From NCBI RefSeq assembly GCF_000471905.2, contig NW_006499969.1, positions 732,185 to 796,184 on the forward strand: a stretch of DNA of 64,000 nucleotides, read 5' to 3'. Positions within the stretch are counted from its first letter, which is position 1; the number at the start of each line of letters is the position of its first letter. This DNA comes from Amborella trichopoda (taxonomy: Eukaryota; Streptophyta; Magnoliopsida; Amborellales; Amborellaceae). This document shows, in pieces, positions 33,791-45,444 of the stretch. The translations under genes and the position numbers were made by a program. The notes below the pieces were generated by a model. That model ran no database searches and was not told the DNA's origin. It saw only the letters and a list, made by a program, of their open reading frames with translations.

Positions 33791-34974
33791 TTATGGAGAT
33801 AGTAATTTTTTTTCAATGGTTTTATACTTGATCTGTTCTTTTAGATAGAAAAGGAATTTTTCCTTAGTAGATATTTTATTCTTAATGTTATTTATTTCAT
33901 GAACTCTAGGCTTATCTAAGAAGGTAAATTTTACCTCATGTCCTTCAATGTTAACCTCAATATCGATACTATCAATTTTGATAGGGTAAACCATATTTAA
34001 AAATGGGGTTCCAAGAATAACCGGTTGGCTTAATCCTTTAACCATGATAAAAAGAAATTTAAAACATGCTCCATTATTGCAAACTGCCGCATCAGATAGT
34101 TTATAGTTTATTAACATTTTACTTCAGTCAGCGGTGTTTAAAACTTGAGTAGTTTTATTAAAGTATTTTGTAGGGACTAAGCCCTCATTTATACAGTTTA
34201 GATCTGCTCCAGAGTCAATAAGAGCAGTGGTTTGGAAACTATATTCCTTTTGTATTAAAAGGTTGACATATTCAAAGTTTTGAAGTTTGCTTTTTTCCAA
34301 CATGTTACATTTGTTTGAACTTTCAAGGTCATTATTTTCTAGAACTTTCAAAAGTGTATCTTTTGCAGCAGGTGGTAGAAGATTATGGTGATATTCATTC
34401 ATCAAGTTGCTGAATTCTACTTCAGTATTTTCATCATGAATACCTTCTTTTCTATTAAAAGTAGCAGTTGCCATTTCCAAGATTTGAACTCTAGTTTTCA
34501 GGGTTATCAATTCATTGCGAACTTCATTTATCTCATGTTTTAACTCAGGAATTGAAGGTTCCATAATAGTTTGAATTTTATTTTGAACCCTTTCTAGGAT
34601 GTCGTGGAAACTGCATGGATCTTTTTCCATGTCGATATATTGAACCAAGGCTTCCTTTTTAGCCTCTGGGTTACTAATTTTATCAATCAGGTCAATGATT
34701 AAATTTTCCTCTTTTGTAAGTATATTTAGGTTTAAACCATTCATATCAATGATAGCCTTATAAAAATTACATTGGCAGGTATTTCCCAGATTATCATCAT
34801 CTGAATTAGAGTCAGAGCTAGTGAGGATCAAATCCTCATCATTTATTTCTCCAATTAAAATTTTTTCATCAGAGTTAGAAGAACTATCAGAATCATCTCT
34901 ATTCTCTTACAGAATATCAAATAATTGTGTTTTGATATCTTCATCGATTTCGAGTGCATTGATTTTCTTTTTAA
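33791..34974 (-). pseudogene. EPRV segment B: linker, aspartic protease and RT N-terminus
   Basis: The longest open stretch in the cluster (34124-34831, 235 codons) runs from an acidic Ser/Asp tract (LTSSDSNSDDD) through the coiled linker (ELKHEINEVRNELITLK) to the protease motif LIDSGADLNCINEG at about 34200, ending in a stop at 34124. The next open piece (33791-34117) continues the protease (VKGLSQPVILGTPFLNM, the flap/GxPFL-type end) and leads into RT. Only one stop separates them, so this is the best-preserved part. Confidence 0.85.
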
Positions 34975-36405
34975 CTCGGCATTTATTTTTATAATGACCT
35001 ACCTTCCCACAGTTATAACAAATATGGATCTTTCTTTTTCCCTTTTGTTTGAAACAGTGATCTTGCATAAATCTTTTAGGAAATGTTTGTTTTCTTCCCT
35101 GCGATTATTTAAATTTTGACTTTTGTAAATTCTTGTATTTTTCTTTGTGAGAGGGTTTAGAAGAGGGTAAAATATTATACCCAAACTGTTCACAAAAGTC
35201 TCTTAGTTCTTTCTTCCCTGTCATTCTTTGTTTTTCTAATTGTCTTCGAAGTTTCAGGTCTATGCACAAAGCAAGGCCTTCAGCGCAGATTCCGCTGATA
35301 ATTCTCCAAGGGTATAAAGGGAATAGAGAATAATTCCTCCATGTTTGTTTTTCAGTCGTGTTTTAACCTTTTCAGCAAAAAGATGGGGTACTCCAGCTAT
35401 GAATTTTTTCTTCCAATGATCTGCTTTACTATCTTCCCTAGATAATAATCTAGAGTAGAAAACATCTTTATACCATTTAGAGAAAGTGTTGGGTAATGTA
35501 AATTTGAAAGCAGATCTTCTGATCTAGCGACTAAAAGAGCCGTACTTCCAACAAAGTGAAGGGTGATAGTGTAGATCAGTGTATTAATTGCATCACCTTC
35601 GTCAACTACATTTTCTTGGACCTGTCCAGAGCCGACTTCAGTTTTAATAATCCATTGTTTAATAGCATTAAGGATTTGATCTTTTACAATCTCATCCATA
35701 TGAAAATCCCACCATCCTCTAAGCCATCTTGTAAAGTTACATCCATATGAAAATCTCACCATCCTCTAAGCCATCCTATAAAGCCACATATAATAGCTTT
35801 GACGATTTCATGATCTTTATTTCCACTTGCTTTACAAGCGGTGGCACACATTGTCATCTGTTTCATAAGATTAAGGATCTGATTTTCAGACAAGCCATCT
35901 ATATTCCAGTTTACAATTGACCTTCTTGAATAGGACACAGTACTAGAAATAACAGCTTCTTCTATTTGGAGATCAACGTGATTGGGTCTAAAGTAATACA
36001 TTCTAGTTTTGGCAACTGGCCTAGTTTTCCTCACATAATCTATTCTGTTAAGATCAAAGATTTCTGTTTTAAAAGCATTTTCTATCTCAGAAATTTCTTG
36101 GTTCGTATAATTCTGATCTTTTTGTAGGACTTGTAGCTCACCAATGAGAGGTTTTCCCTTCTCATTAATATTCAGTTTTGCAAGTCTTTTGACTAAATCA
36201 TTAACTAATTCTTTATTATCTTATTTTTTCTTTATTCCTTGCAGGCTGAATTTTCCTACTTCTATACTTAATGGTGGTTTGAATAATACTACTTCCTTTT
36301 GATTTTCTTCTTCTTTTCTTGACGTACAGATTTCAAATTATTGAAAACATTTTCAATTCTAGTGGTTTGTTTTCCTATAGTTTGTAAGAAAAGATTTGTG
36401 TAATT
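34975..36405 (-). pseudogene. EPRV segment B: coat protein with zinc finger
   Basis: Coat-protein core at 35397-36034: SIVNWNIDGLSENQILNLM, then GWLRGWWDFHMD, ILNAIKQW, DAINTLIYTITLHFVG. The CCHC zinc finger CYNCGKVGHYKNKC lies at about 34975-35030. A 47-bp tandem duplication at 35696-35789 repeats the GWLRGWWDFHMD block and shifts the frame. The region 36050-36400 is the Lys-rich stretch before the coat protein. Segment B begins at about 36405, inside this stretch, so the movement protein is absent. Confidence 0.8.
35696..35789 (-). repeat. 47-bp tandem duplication in EPRV coat protein
   Basis: CCATATGAAAATCCCACCAT starts at 35696 and CCATATGAAAATCTCACCAT at 35743, each continuing through CCTCTAAGCCATC. 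The length is not a multiple of three, so it breaks the coat-protein frame. Confidence 0.9.
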
Positions 36406-36408
36406 ATT

Positions 36409-37695
36409 AAGTTCTATTCAGTGTTGAACTGATTAACTGTGCAAATTTAAATTTTTTAGTCAAATCTAAAGTCACCGTGACCCAATTATCGCTGTTGAGC
36501 CAAAAGGCAGGGAAGATGTAAGGACTATTTCCAGTTGACTCAGATTAAGACTATAAAATCGAATATGACAAATTTGTTCAGATTACTATCTAGTAGGACA
36601 ACTACCACCAGCACACATCGTGTAAATAATAAGGAAGAAGTTATTATTGATAATATCGAAAAACAAATCCAAAATTGAAACATCTCAAAAGTTCCTATAA
36701 CAGACGTTTATAAAAAGGGGAGGACTTTTGATTTCAAAAGTAGCTTCTCAATTAAAACTATTGAGAAAACTATTTCTGTCATGAAAACTCAAAATAGTTT
36801 TTAACTCCTATCCTCAAGGATAGTTGAAGAACATAAAAGAAAAGATTTTAATTATCTGGATATTTGCTTAGTCCAGATAGTTGTTAAACTCTTAACCAGG
36901 ACAGGGTTAAATAACTTTGTTTCGCTTTGCTTATGGGATAACAAACATAGAAAGTTCATCAATTCTTTACTAAGAATCGTCGAGTCAACTCTTTGCAATG
37001 ATCCTATATATTTTAATTGCTTTTCAAATTTTTTGGTGGCCTTATCTGATCCAAATCTTTTAAAAGTTTTAATTCTGAATCTAAAAACTCAAGGTTGTGA
37101 TATGGATCCTGGATCTCAAAACTTAGCTTTTGTTTATAGAATATGTTATAAAGTTATGAACACTCTATGTCCAAATGCGAGGCAAATGGATACAAAGGGT
37201 CAGACCATTTTCTTTTAAACAAATATGGATAAATCTAATATGGTTATACCTAAGCCTATATCTTGGACACAGGTTAAATTACCAGAAAGATGGTATCTTA
37301 AGTCTGAAAATCAAACTAAGATTCCTGAAAATAGAGAGCCTGAACAAATACTCGAATACCCAGATGGAGAAATTGAAATACAATTTCCATCGTCTAGAAA
37401 AACTAGACCAAGTATTTCCAATACACTTCTTAGAAATCTGCCAATAACCTCAACCTCCTCTATTCCTCAATCAGATTATGAAAAAGCCCATAATGAAATA
37501 ATAATCCTAGAAGGACTTAGAAAAGCTTCAAATCAAGTCCAACATCCAGTATATAGAGTTAACACTCTTAGTTTTTCTCAAACTGAACCAAAAGAGCCAA
37601 CCTTATTAGAATTTGACTTTGATCTACTTATAATCCAGAGTCAAGACGAGTTTGTCATTGATAAAGAATAGATTAAAAGAGATTTCCTTTCAGAA

Positions 37696-37696
<1 letters not shown>
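36409..37696 (+). pseudogene. EPRV segment C: movement protein region
   Basis: Starts AAGTTCTATTCAGTG, the sequence directly after the primer-binding site in segment A (27599), and stays collinear with A up to about 28865. The polyprotein start is GTG where A has ATG. The movement-protein block is open at 37033-37218 (ALSDPNLLKVLILNLKTQG) and the following linker at 37225-37671. It is broken by several stops upstream. It ends in a (TA)n run at 37697. Confidence 0.82.

Positions 37697-37734
<38 letters not shown>
37697..37734 (+). repeat. (TA)n microsatellite at the right edge of the EPRV
   Basis: About 19 TA units between the last viral-like base and the next MITE. Confidence 0.95.
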
Positions 37735-37736
<2 letters not shown>

Positions 37737-38082
37737 AAGGTTCAAGTTAGAAAGGGTTGTGATGGGTGTATTTATCAAAACAATCATTATTTTTTAATTA
37801 AAAAATTATTTAAATATGTAACTTTACCATTAAACGAGGGCAAATTTGAAATTTTCACAAAAGGACAATGGCATTTTGGAAGTTAGTGTCTTGGAACTTT
37901 ATTTGTAGAATTCCCTTGTCCTTTAATTAAAATTTCAAGTTTACCCCTTGCGGAGATGACAAAAGTACCCTTTGTCTTGTAGTAATATTTATAAAATTGA
38001 CCCACAAAAGTAACTTTTTTTAAAAAATAGACTACAAAATTAATAAATCCACCCTTCACAACTCTCTCTATCTTGAACCTTT
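37735..38082 (+). mobile_element. MITE family 3: TIR element at a TA repeat
   Basis: Left end AAAGGTTCAAGTTAGAAAGG and right end (reversed) AAAGGTTCAAGATAGAGAGA are inverted repeats for about 45 bp, including GGGT(G/T)(T/G)ATTTAT. 348 bp, AT-rich, non-coding. It sits next to TA on both sides, which would fit a Tc1/mariner (Stowaway-like) two-base target. Confidence 0.65.
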
Positions 38083-38187
38083 ATAATTTGAAGGGTTGTG
38101 AAGTTTAGAATATCCCTATATATATATATAATGTAATGTAAATAACTCTTTAAGTTCGGGCAAGCAAGTTACTTTTTGAATGTGGGT

Positions 38188-40054
38188 TCAGTCGGCTTTG
38201 GGCCTTCGAGGCTTGAAGATTCTTTAAACTAGAGAAACCAGCCAGTTCCAGATGATCACGATCCAACAGATCCTGCTCTTTGGTTTGGGTTAAGGTCCGA
38301 GGCCAAAGATTCCCTTGTTAATCTCCTTCTGCTTCTGATACACCTACCTGTCTTGTTCAGCTAGCAAGCGCAACTCCTTTGCCACTGCCTTGTCCTCTGG
38401 TGCAAGTTTCTTTGCTTTCTGAAAGTCTTCTCTTGCATCGTCTGTTCGTCCTAGAGCTGCGCGCTTTCCCTCTTCTGAATAATGCTTTGACATTATTCTC
38501 ATCCTCGGTTAAGACCTGACCAAATGTTTGAACAATGGTGACTAACATATCAATTTTTTTGAAAATCTTAAACAATCGAAAAATCTTAACAATTTATTTA
38601 ATTCCTTTTCAATAGAAATGTTTTCAATAGACATTTTATCCTTGCCAGGAAAAATAAACAATAAGTACATGAACTCCACAAAAAAGATAGATAAAGGAAA
38701 TAGTGGTGCTGGGTAAGATGCACTTACAATGCTGCATTACCCAATTGGGTCTTCATAGCGCTCCAGCTTTAGCAAGCATGCAGCCATGTTCGGATGGCAT
38801 GGGTTCCTCACAGCCAGGGCCATGTCCTTGTATTTCCCAAACAATTGGAACATAAAGTCATCTCCAATATAAGCTATGGCCTGGAACAAAAACATAGGTA
38901 TTTGAGAAGATCTAAATAGAAAAACTCTGATACCAATAGGCAATTATAAAAACAAAATAAAAAATCAGAATTCGTAACTATTTCATACTGTTGCATAGCC
39001 TCCTCCAATCTTTCCTCCTTGAAATGGCCATTCCCCTCGATCCTTCACCTTTCTGCAGCTTCAATTCGTTCCTCCACTGTCAAATCACTAGGAGCCTTCC
39101 CCTAGTAGATATCAAAGGGATTTAATCAAAGCCAGAAGATTTCATGGTCCCATGCCTAGTAGATATCAAAAGAATTTAGTCAAATCCAAAAGATTTCATG
39201 GTCCCATGGGAGTATACTATCCACTTACTCCCTCAAGTAAAACCCAATCTAGGATTAATTTTAGGATCCCAAATTTTAGGGATATAACCTCTTTAACCCA
39301 TAGACTAACCTCAATAAAGAAAGTTTCCAAACTCTTCTCTACACAATTGAAAAAGAATAATATCTCAAGATTGAACGGAGACCATCCTATATTTGGAGGC
39401 TGAGATCTAAGTGTATGAGAACTCAAAATTTGAATTTGTTCTTTTGAAAATAATAACCTAGTGTTTCTTAGGTGGTTCTCAAATTTTCAGATTGAAAAAA
39501 TCCTTCCAAGTAGGTCTTCTGACCAAGGGAATATATGGATTGCTCACACTGGAGCATAGTATATGTGCTCTTTCATCAAATTGTGGTGAGTCAACACATA
39601 GGCAAGGGATACTTTAAGGGAGGGTAGATCACAATCCAATGGAATGGTTTATGGTAATCCAAAGAAGCATACAATGCCCTATTCTTGATGGTAGATGATG
39701 AAGATTAACCATACCTAGGTGGAAGTCCCAGTAGGCCCCATTATGGAGAATCTCCATCGTCTATCATCAGGAACGGGCAGTGAATCTCCCTCTGGAATAT
39801 ACTTCGAAATGGATTATGGTATGCTTCTCTACATTTAAGCAAAAATCATGTCATATCCAAGAACCATTGTGGTAAACTGACCACCTTGAATTGATGAACA
39901 CCAATTAGCTCGACTTCGTACAAGAAGTCAGCCATTGGGGGAACATTGGGGAATGAGAAGTTTCCCTCTTTACCATACCCCAATTCCCAACCCACATATA
40001 ACAATGCCCGTTCACCAGCTCTCATGCTGGATACACCAATACCCAATCCGTCAT
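38188..40054 (-). pseudogene. FKBP42: FKBP42/TWISTED DWARF1 (TPR immunophilin) pseudogene, 3' exons
   Basis: TWD1/FKBP42 is a membrane-anchored FKBP with TPRs that chaperones ABCB auxin transporters. Exon-like blocks on the minus strand: 39885-40054 (GIGVSSMRAGERALLYVGWE, end of the FKBP domain), 38979-39101 (PSDLTVEERIEAAER, EERLEEAMQQYE), 38741-38880 (IAYIGDDFMFQLFGKYKDMA, TPR) and 38188-38515 (VLTEDENNVKALFRRGKAR, then LAEQD and YQKQKE). The last block ends with the tail-anchor helix WIVIIWNWLVSLV and KAD plus stop at 38188. Plausible AG/GT borders flank the first three blocks. Damage: TGA after AAER in exon 38979-39101, a frameshift after KAR, TAG after LAEQDR, TAA after FGLGP, and TAA after VSLV. 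Exons for the N-terminus and most of the FKBP fold are not found upstream to 42.6 kb. Confidence 0.88.
39102..39209 (-). repeat. 54-bp tandem duplication in the FKBP42 intron
   Basis: CTAGTAGATATCAAA starts at 39102 and 39156, each unit ending TTTCATGGTCCCATG. The first unit starts at the splice-acceptor border of the exon 38979-39101. Confidence 0.9.
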
Positions 40055-42588
40055 CTGAGTTTTCTCTGTGTATAGGCAGAAGAATGTAAGCTACTGTACA
40101 TGAAATCATAGTTCATGAAACCAAAAGTCTGCAATTGTTCGGTTAACCACAAAAACTAAGGGTTCAATCATTGAATGACAGTAGTTTTACTGAATTCCAT
40201 TTCATACATACTAAGTATGCAGCTAAACATCTTTTGCAATTGAAATTGCAAAGGTTTTCAATCATACCTAATTGGGAGCTAAATTTCATTCAATGCGAAA
40301 TAAGTAAGAATATCCATCTAAAGATGTGGATGAAATGTGTAAACAAAAAACGAGGTACCTGGGGATGAACTCAAAGGATGAAAGAGAAATCAATCAATTC
40401 GTCGAACACATATACCCATAAAGTGGCTGGAGTTTCGAATCAGTTCAACAATATTAGCATTTCATAGTACCAGACTCCAATTCGTTTTCTTGGGTAGGTT
40501 AGCTATTTGTTTCAAACCTTAAATGTTGTGATGTGACCCTTAACAATCTAACCACCTAGCCTACATCACTGACTTGGATTCAGAAGTAAACAAAGTTCAG
40601 TACCACCTGATAAAGGACCAGTTGGTTCTATGCGGCAATTTCCCTCTTGACGAGAAAAAGTTGCATGACCCGTACAAGCAAGGGCCTAAAGGAGTGCAAC
40701 ACCAATATAAAACCAAATGACCAAATACAATGAACTCATGAATAATAAGAAGCTACACCACTGCAGCCAGATAGGAACTTGCTAAAAGAATCCTAGCAAT
40801 TGGATATTAAGAAACAATTGCCTATCTGTAGTTCTCCTTGTTATCAAGAAAACTGCTAAATCTAATTAGGTTACTGCAGGGAACGATAGAATTAGGAACT
40901 GTGCTTCTTACAAGTGTGTAGCAAACTACCAACTGAGCTGGTCATGATGCTTTATTATCTCTAATTTTAAACATTTAGTATTAAAAATAATATCCAAGTT
41001 AAATTTATTTTTTGAAAGTAACTTAAACCAAGGCAAATTGCAAACTGGCCAGCCTAAGCCAGACAGGAACCACTGCCAGGTTGGGTATCTTTTCTTCGAT
41101 TGGTAGCTCGGTGTCTGGTTCAGTTTTAGTTGAAGTGCTTGACAACAATCATGTAACACGTAGCACAAGATTAAAGAGATGAAGTTCTGATTACAATTTC
41201 AGATGTTGCTACCAATCTATAAAGATTGACAACAAAGTATTTTGTGGTGCTGCTCTAGAAATCTTGGCAGAAAATTGGTAGCAAAAACATGAAAAACGTT
41301 GCACAACCAAGCAAATTTCCTGTCAAACAATAAAAACAATGTCACAGAGGCTACCAAAAGATAATTTATATTTAAAGCCTATGATACAGTGATGAAAAAA
41401 AAACAAAATGGAATAGCTTCTGTAATAGATTTGAATTTCAGATGTGTTCTCATCACAGAACAATCTAAAACCTTCTTGATCTACAAAGAACTAAGGATAT
41501 CAATTCAATAAAAGCACCATGCAACAAAAGTCCAATCGATTCAACAAAAGCATCATGCAGCAAAAGCCGCATCAATCAAAGTGTATTCTTGGAAAGATTG
41601 TATATTGAGAACCAATTCTACGCAAATTATAAAAATCATCATTCACTTGTAGTGACGGTCAAAAGTTTCTCTCACATCACTCTCTCTCTCAAGCGTGACA
41701 CTACAGTGGGAAGAAAGAGAAACTATATTCGCTTTTCCAAGGAGATGGATCGTGTGTATGTGTCCTTTTTTTCTACGTATCAATGTTGGTACGTATATAT
41801 AGAATTTGGCCCAAACATGGGTGGATGATCAAAAGTAACCCTAATTGCTGAAAATTAAGATTAAATTGAATTAAAAGAAATTAAAAAATAGGGCAAAATG
41901 ATAGATTTGCCCCTTCCTAACCATTCGTTGAATTCCAGGACAGTCCCTGTGTTGCCCTAGAACTCGCATGGATGATCTAGGGCCGTTCTGATGCCCGGTT
42001 GATCGTAAGATGATATTTTTCTTGTAGGGCTCGGCATGGCAATCGTTTGGATACCAACATCGAGCCATGGATCGTGTTTTTAGCGCACGATCATGTGACT
42101 TGAAATTTGAGTGGATATTGTAACTTCGGATTGATAGTGTAATCATTTCTTGATGTTTTTCGGTGATTTCTTCGTTGAACTACACTGAGTAAGGCGTTAC
42201 GATCGCGGGGCAACAAACGCAACACGATTCTGTGCCCAAATGAAGATTTCTCAACTTTGGCATTTTGGTTGGAATCTGGAATTCCAGCGACTGAATTTGC
42301 AGTTGCTTTGTCAGCTTCGTGTGCAGAATCCGACCGTTCATCATGTAGAGGGTTCGGGTCAGTGATAACACGAGACCTTATGCCCGTAATGGAATAGGTT
42401 TCGCTTCGATTGGGCTCACGAGCAGCATGATCCGACCGCTTGAGCGAGAGATGTCGCTACTGAATTTCCTGCACTTTCTTCACGGATCAGCAACTTCTCT
42501 CTAGCTTTTCTTCGTGCTCGGGTGTCATCATAAGGCGTGCCATATATCGAATCGTTCATCTTGACTAGACGAACATGTTCACCAAATT
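40055..42588. other. Region upstream of the FKBP42 pseudogene
   Basis: No further FKBP42 exons, no RNA gene and no transposon ends recognised. Short frames (40171-40368, 41589-41828, 41871-42146, 42416-42598) show no family features. GC content rises from about 41.9 kb onward. Confidence 0.45.
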
Positions 42589-42990
42589 TGAGCGTCATCC
42601 GACTTGGGACAGGTGAGATAAGAGCGCCGAACGTCCTAGTCGTGATTGTCCCTTCTATGGCGTGGAGTTGTAGGGTGGGCGCACGGGAATCGCGTGCAGC
42701 CCCTCCTATTTCACTCTTTTGCCTATAACTTCTTCCTGGAGTGTCCGTTCGGGTTGAAATTTGACCCTTGGGGGTTTTCGACTATGCCGGATCTAATGGG
42801 GGTGGTCCCACAAGAGTTTGAGATGTCGAAAATGTAGCTCTAGTTATAAGGACCGTTTCAGGGTGTTAGAGGCTGATTTTGTCGGAACTGTTTCTCAATC
42901 TGCACCACCTTTAGACATGTTAGAATACGACGAAGCTTGACAGGAGACTTTTGAGAGACCTCATGGCCTATTCCAAGGCTATTCTGAGAC
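42589..42990 (-). mobile_element. 3' LTR (at least 400 bp) of the Tat element
   Basis: Matches 54453-54850: TCCTATTTCACTCTTTTGCC, TATAACTTCTTC(C/T)TGGAGTG and GAGACTTTTGAGAGACCTCA occur in both in the same order. The true right edge may lie further right, as the partner is truncated. Confidence 0.75.
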
Positions 42991-43470
42991 TGCTAGAATT
43001 TTCACTGTTTGCTAGGCTTTATTGACCTGGGGCCCCATGTTGATGAAATATACCTTCCAACAGTATGCCCCGCTGAATGTTGTGCTTCGAGAGAATCGAG
43101 AAGTGCAATCATTCGGGAATTTTGAGGGATCTTGTCGAAGTCCTCACCCTCAAGGGACTATCAGGCCCTTTTTTTTTTTGAAGGCTAAATGCTACGAACC
43201 TTTGGTCGGCATTGTTCGCTGCTACACCAAGTGTTCTTTTGATGCTCAGGGTATCTCTGTTGGTCCTGTCTAGCGAGGTCCAGTCGGGGGCTTCTGACCC
43301 GTCCTAAAAGTCTGATCCCATGCAGGCTAGGGGGTTTTGGCGAGACGTACCTTGAAGCCTGTGGCAGGTTAGACCCTGGCTTCGTCAGTTTCTTACCTTC
43401 GTGATGGTCTTTAGCATTTCTGGAGGGATCATCGTCCACGCCCTCAAGGACTCTTGTTATTGTTGAACTG

Positions 43471-43790
43471 GGGAGATCTTATGCGGCTCTTACTCCCTAA
43501 TGAGCCATGTTGAAACGTGGGGGATCTTATGCGGCTCCCACCCCCTGATAAGCCATGATTGCTGGGAGATCTTATACGACACTCACTCCCTGATGAACCA
43601 TGTTGAAACGTGGGGGATCTTATGCAGCTCTCACCCCCTGATTAGCCATGATTGCTGGGAGATCTTACAAGGCTCTCACTCCTTGATGAGCCATGTTGAA
43701 ACGTGGGGGATCTTATGCGGCTCTCACTCCCTGATGAGCCATGTTCTTGGGAGATCTTATATGGCTCTCACTCCCTGACGAGCCATCTGG
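43471..43790. repeat. Tandem array 1 in the Tat 3' region
   Basis: About seven units of GGGAGATCTTATGCGGCTCT followed by CACTCCCTGATGAGCCATG, alternating with TTGAAACGTGG or ATTGCTG spacers, giving 40-55 bp units and a higher-order period near 105 bp. Open frames inside follow the repeat and are not genes. Confidence 0.9.
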
Positions 43791-44734
43791 TATTGTGATT
43801 AGATACTGGCTTTTAAGGATTTTAGGTAGACCACATTAGCCAAGATCTTGACTGTTTGAAAACTGGACGTCGGCTGAGACGGCAGCTGTGCATCATCTTG
43901 TCTTGTCTGTCCAAACGCCCTTTTGCAGGTTTTCACTTGAACAGGAGAAGTGGCACTGTGAAGACGGTTTTCGCCAACTCTTGTTATTTCTGGGCTCTTT
44001 AACTCATGACCTGCGGTCATGTCCACCCTTTTCATCCCGTTTTTACTCACGATGCCCTTTCAGGGTTTTCACCATGCCTGGATTTTGTTTTCCACGGAAC
44101 TCTCTTACTCATGGTTTCGTGACCATACTCGTACGTCATTTTTACTCATGGCGATCCCTTATCTAGGTGTACACTATGCGCTTTCTTTTTTGAGAAGGAG
44201 GGTTTAGGGTCGTGCCTTCGAGACCTGTGCGAAGCCATTTAACGTCATGCGGCCAGGACGTGCACTATAGTTTAGGGTCATACAGCTGGACTATAGTGGT
44301 GATGAATGGCAGTTTGTGGACGCCATAGAGTGAGCTTGGTGATGACTTTTGACTCACTTGGGAAGATGGCATGAAGTTGCCTTGTGAAGAGTTGATGATG
44401 GCTGAATGGTGGGTGAGCAATGGTGACCCAACAGCTGACGGAATGTAAGACTTGCGGAAGGGTTCACCGATTGGTGAGCATGGGTAAGACTCACTGGGGG
44501 AAATGATGGTAATGATGGTGAAGGTGGTGCTCACACATGAATGGGCCGGCTAAAGAAGGCATGCATGAAGATGCACACAAAAGGCGTGTGTGTGCATATG
44601 TAAACTTACCGAGGAGGAAATGGAGGTGGAATGCGCACACAAACGGGTCGATTAGGGAAGACGTGCGCGAAGATCCCCGTAAAAGGTGTGTGCGCGTATG
44701 TGGGGGCGTCTTTAAGGTCATGCCTCATGGATCT

Positions 44735-44960
44735 GGGCCAAGCAGTTTAACGTCATGCAGCCAGGTTTAAGGTCATATAGCTTGCACCGTGGTTATGCAG
44801 TTTAAAATCATGCAACTAGGACCATGCAGTTTAAGGTCGTGCAACGAGACCTCCGCTGCAGTTTAAGGTCATATAGTTCGACCATGGCTGTGCAGTTTAA
44901 GATCATGCAGCACGGACCATAGCTGTGCAGTTTAAGGTCATGCAGCATGGACCAATGTGT
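44735..44960. repeat. Tandem array 2a in the Tat 3' region
   Basis: Repeated CAGTTTAAGGTCATGCAGC and GGACCATAGCTGTG, units about 30-45 bp with many substitutions. Confidence 0.85.
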
Positions 44961-45444
44961 GGGTTGTCATGTAGGTAAGCTACATGGGGGATGAGTTGTG
45001 GATAACCATCTGACTCCTAGGGATAAGGTCGTTAAGGCTATACACAAGAAGAGAGGTTTAGATAGAGATGGCAGCACTCAAGGAGTGGCAGATAGAAGAG
45101 ATTTCACTGGGGATTAGGAGGGCCAGTGTGACTCCAAGGGGATAATAAGCAATGGGGTGTACGTAATTCCGCTGAGGATAACAGGCCAGCGCACAGATGA
45201 ATCTCATTGAGGGTTGAAGGGATAAGGATGGCCCTAACTCCCTAGGGATAGCAAGTCGCAGTACTATGTGACCCTTACTGGGATGTTGGTGCGGAACACA
45301 CCCATTGGGGGTTAAGTGGGTAGGTACGACCCCTGTGTGCATCTAACTCCACTAGGGATGTTGCTGAGATACTCTTTTAGTGAAGGAGTGGTCTATCTCT
45401 CGGCTGAAGTTGTGCGCATGGGCCATTTGTCGCACCATGCATTA

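Larger units (their letters stand above)
26447..37696. mobile_element. Endogenous pararetrovirus cluster (Caulimoviridae), three segments in +/-/+ order
   Basis: Segment A (+, 26447-30511), segment B (-, 30554-36405) and segment C (+, 36409-37696) share nucleotide similarity where they overlap. Together they cover one large polyprotein in the order movement protein, coat protein, zinc finger, protease, RT, RNase H, C-terminal region, and an intergenic promoter with a tRNA-Met site. A single-polyprotein layout of this kind resembles petuviruses and the endogenous florendoviruses, but the genus is not settled here. Stops, frameshifts and deletions are present in every segment, so none is a working viral gene. 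Both outer edges abut (TA)n repeats. There are no LTRs. Confidence 0.88.

Noticed and set aside
43500..43778. 92-codon ORF with internal repeats (possible repeat protein)
   Set aside because: Its periodicity is that of tandem array 1, and the array continues without regard to frame.
43471..43790. Regularly spaced repeats considered as a CRISPR array
   Set aside because: The genome is eukaryotic, spacers repeat rather than being unique, and no cas genes occur.
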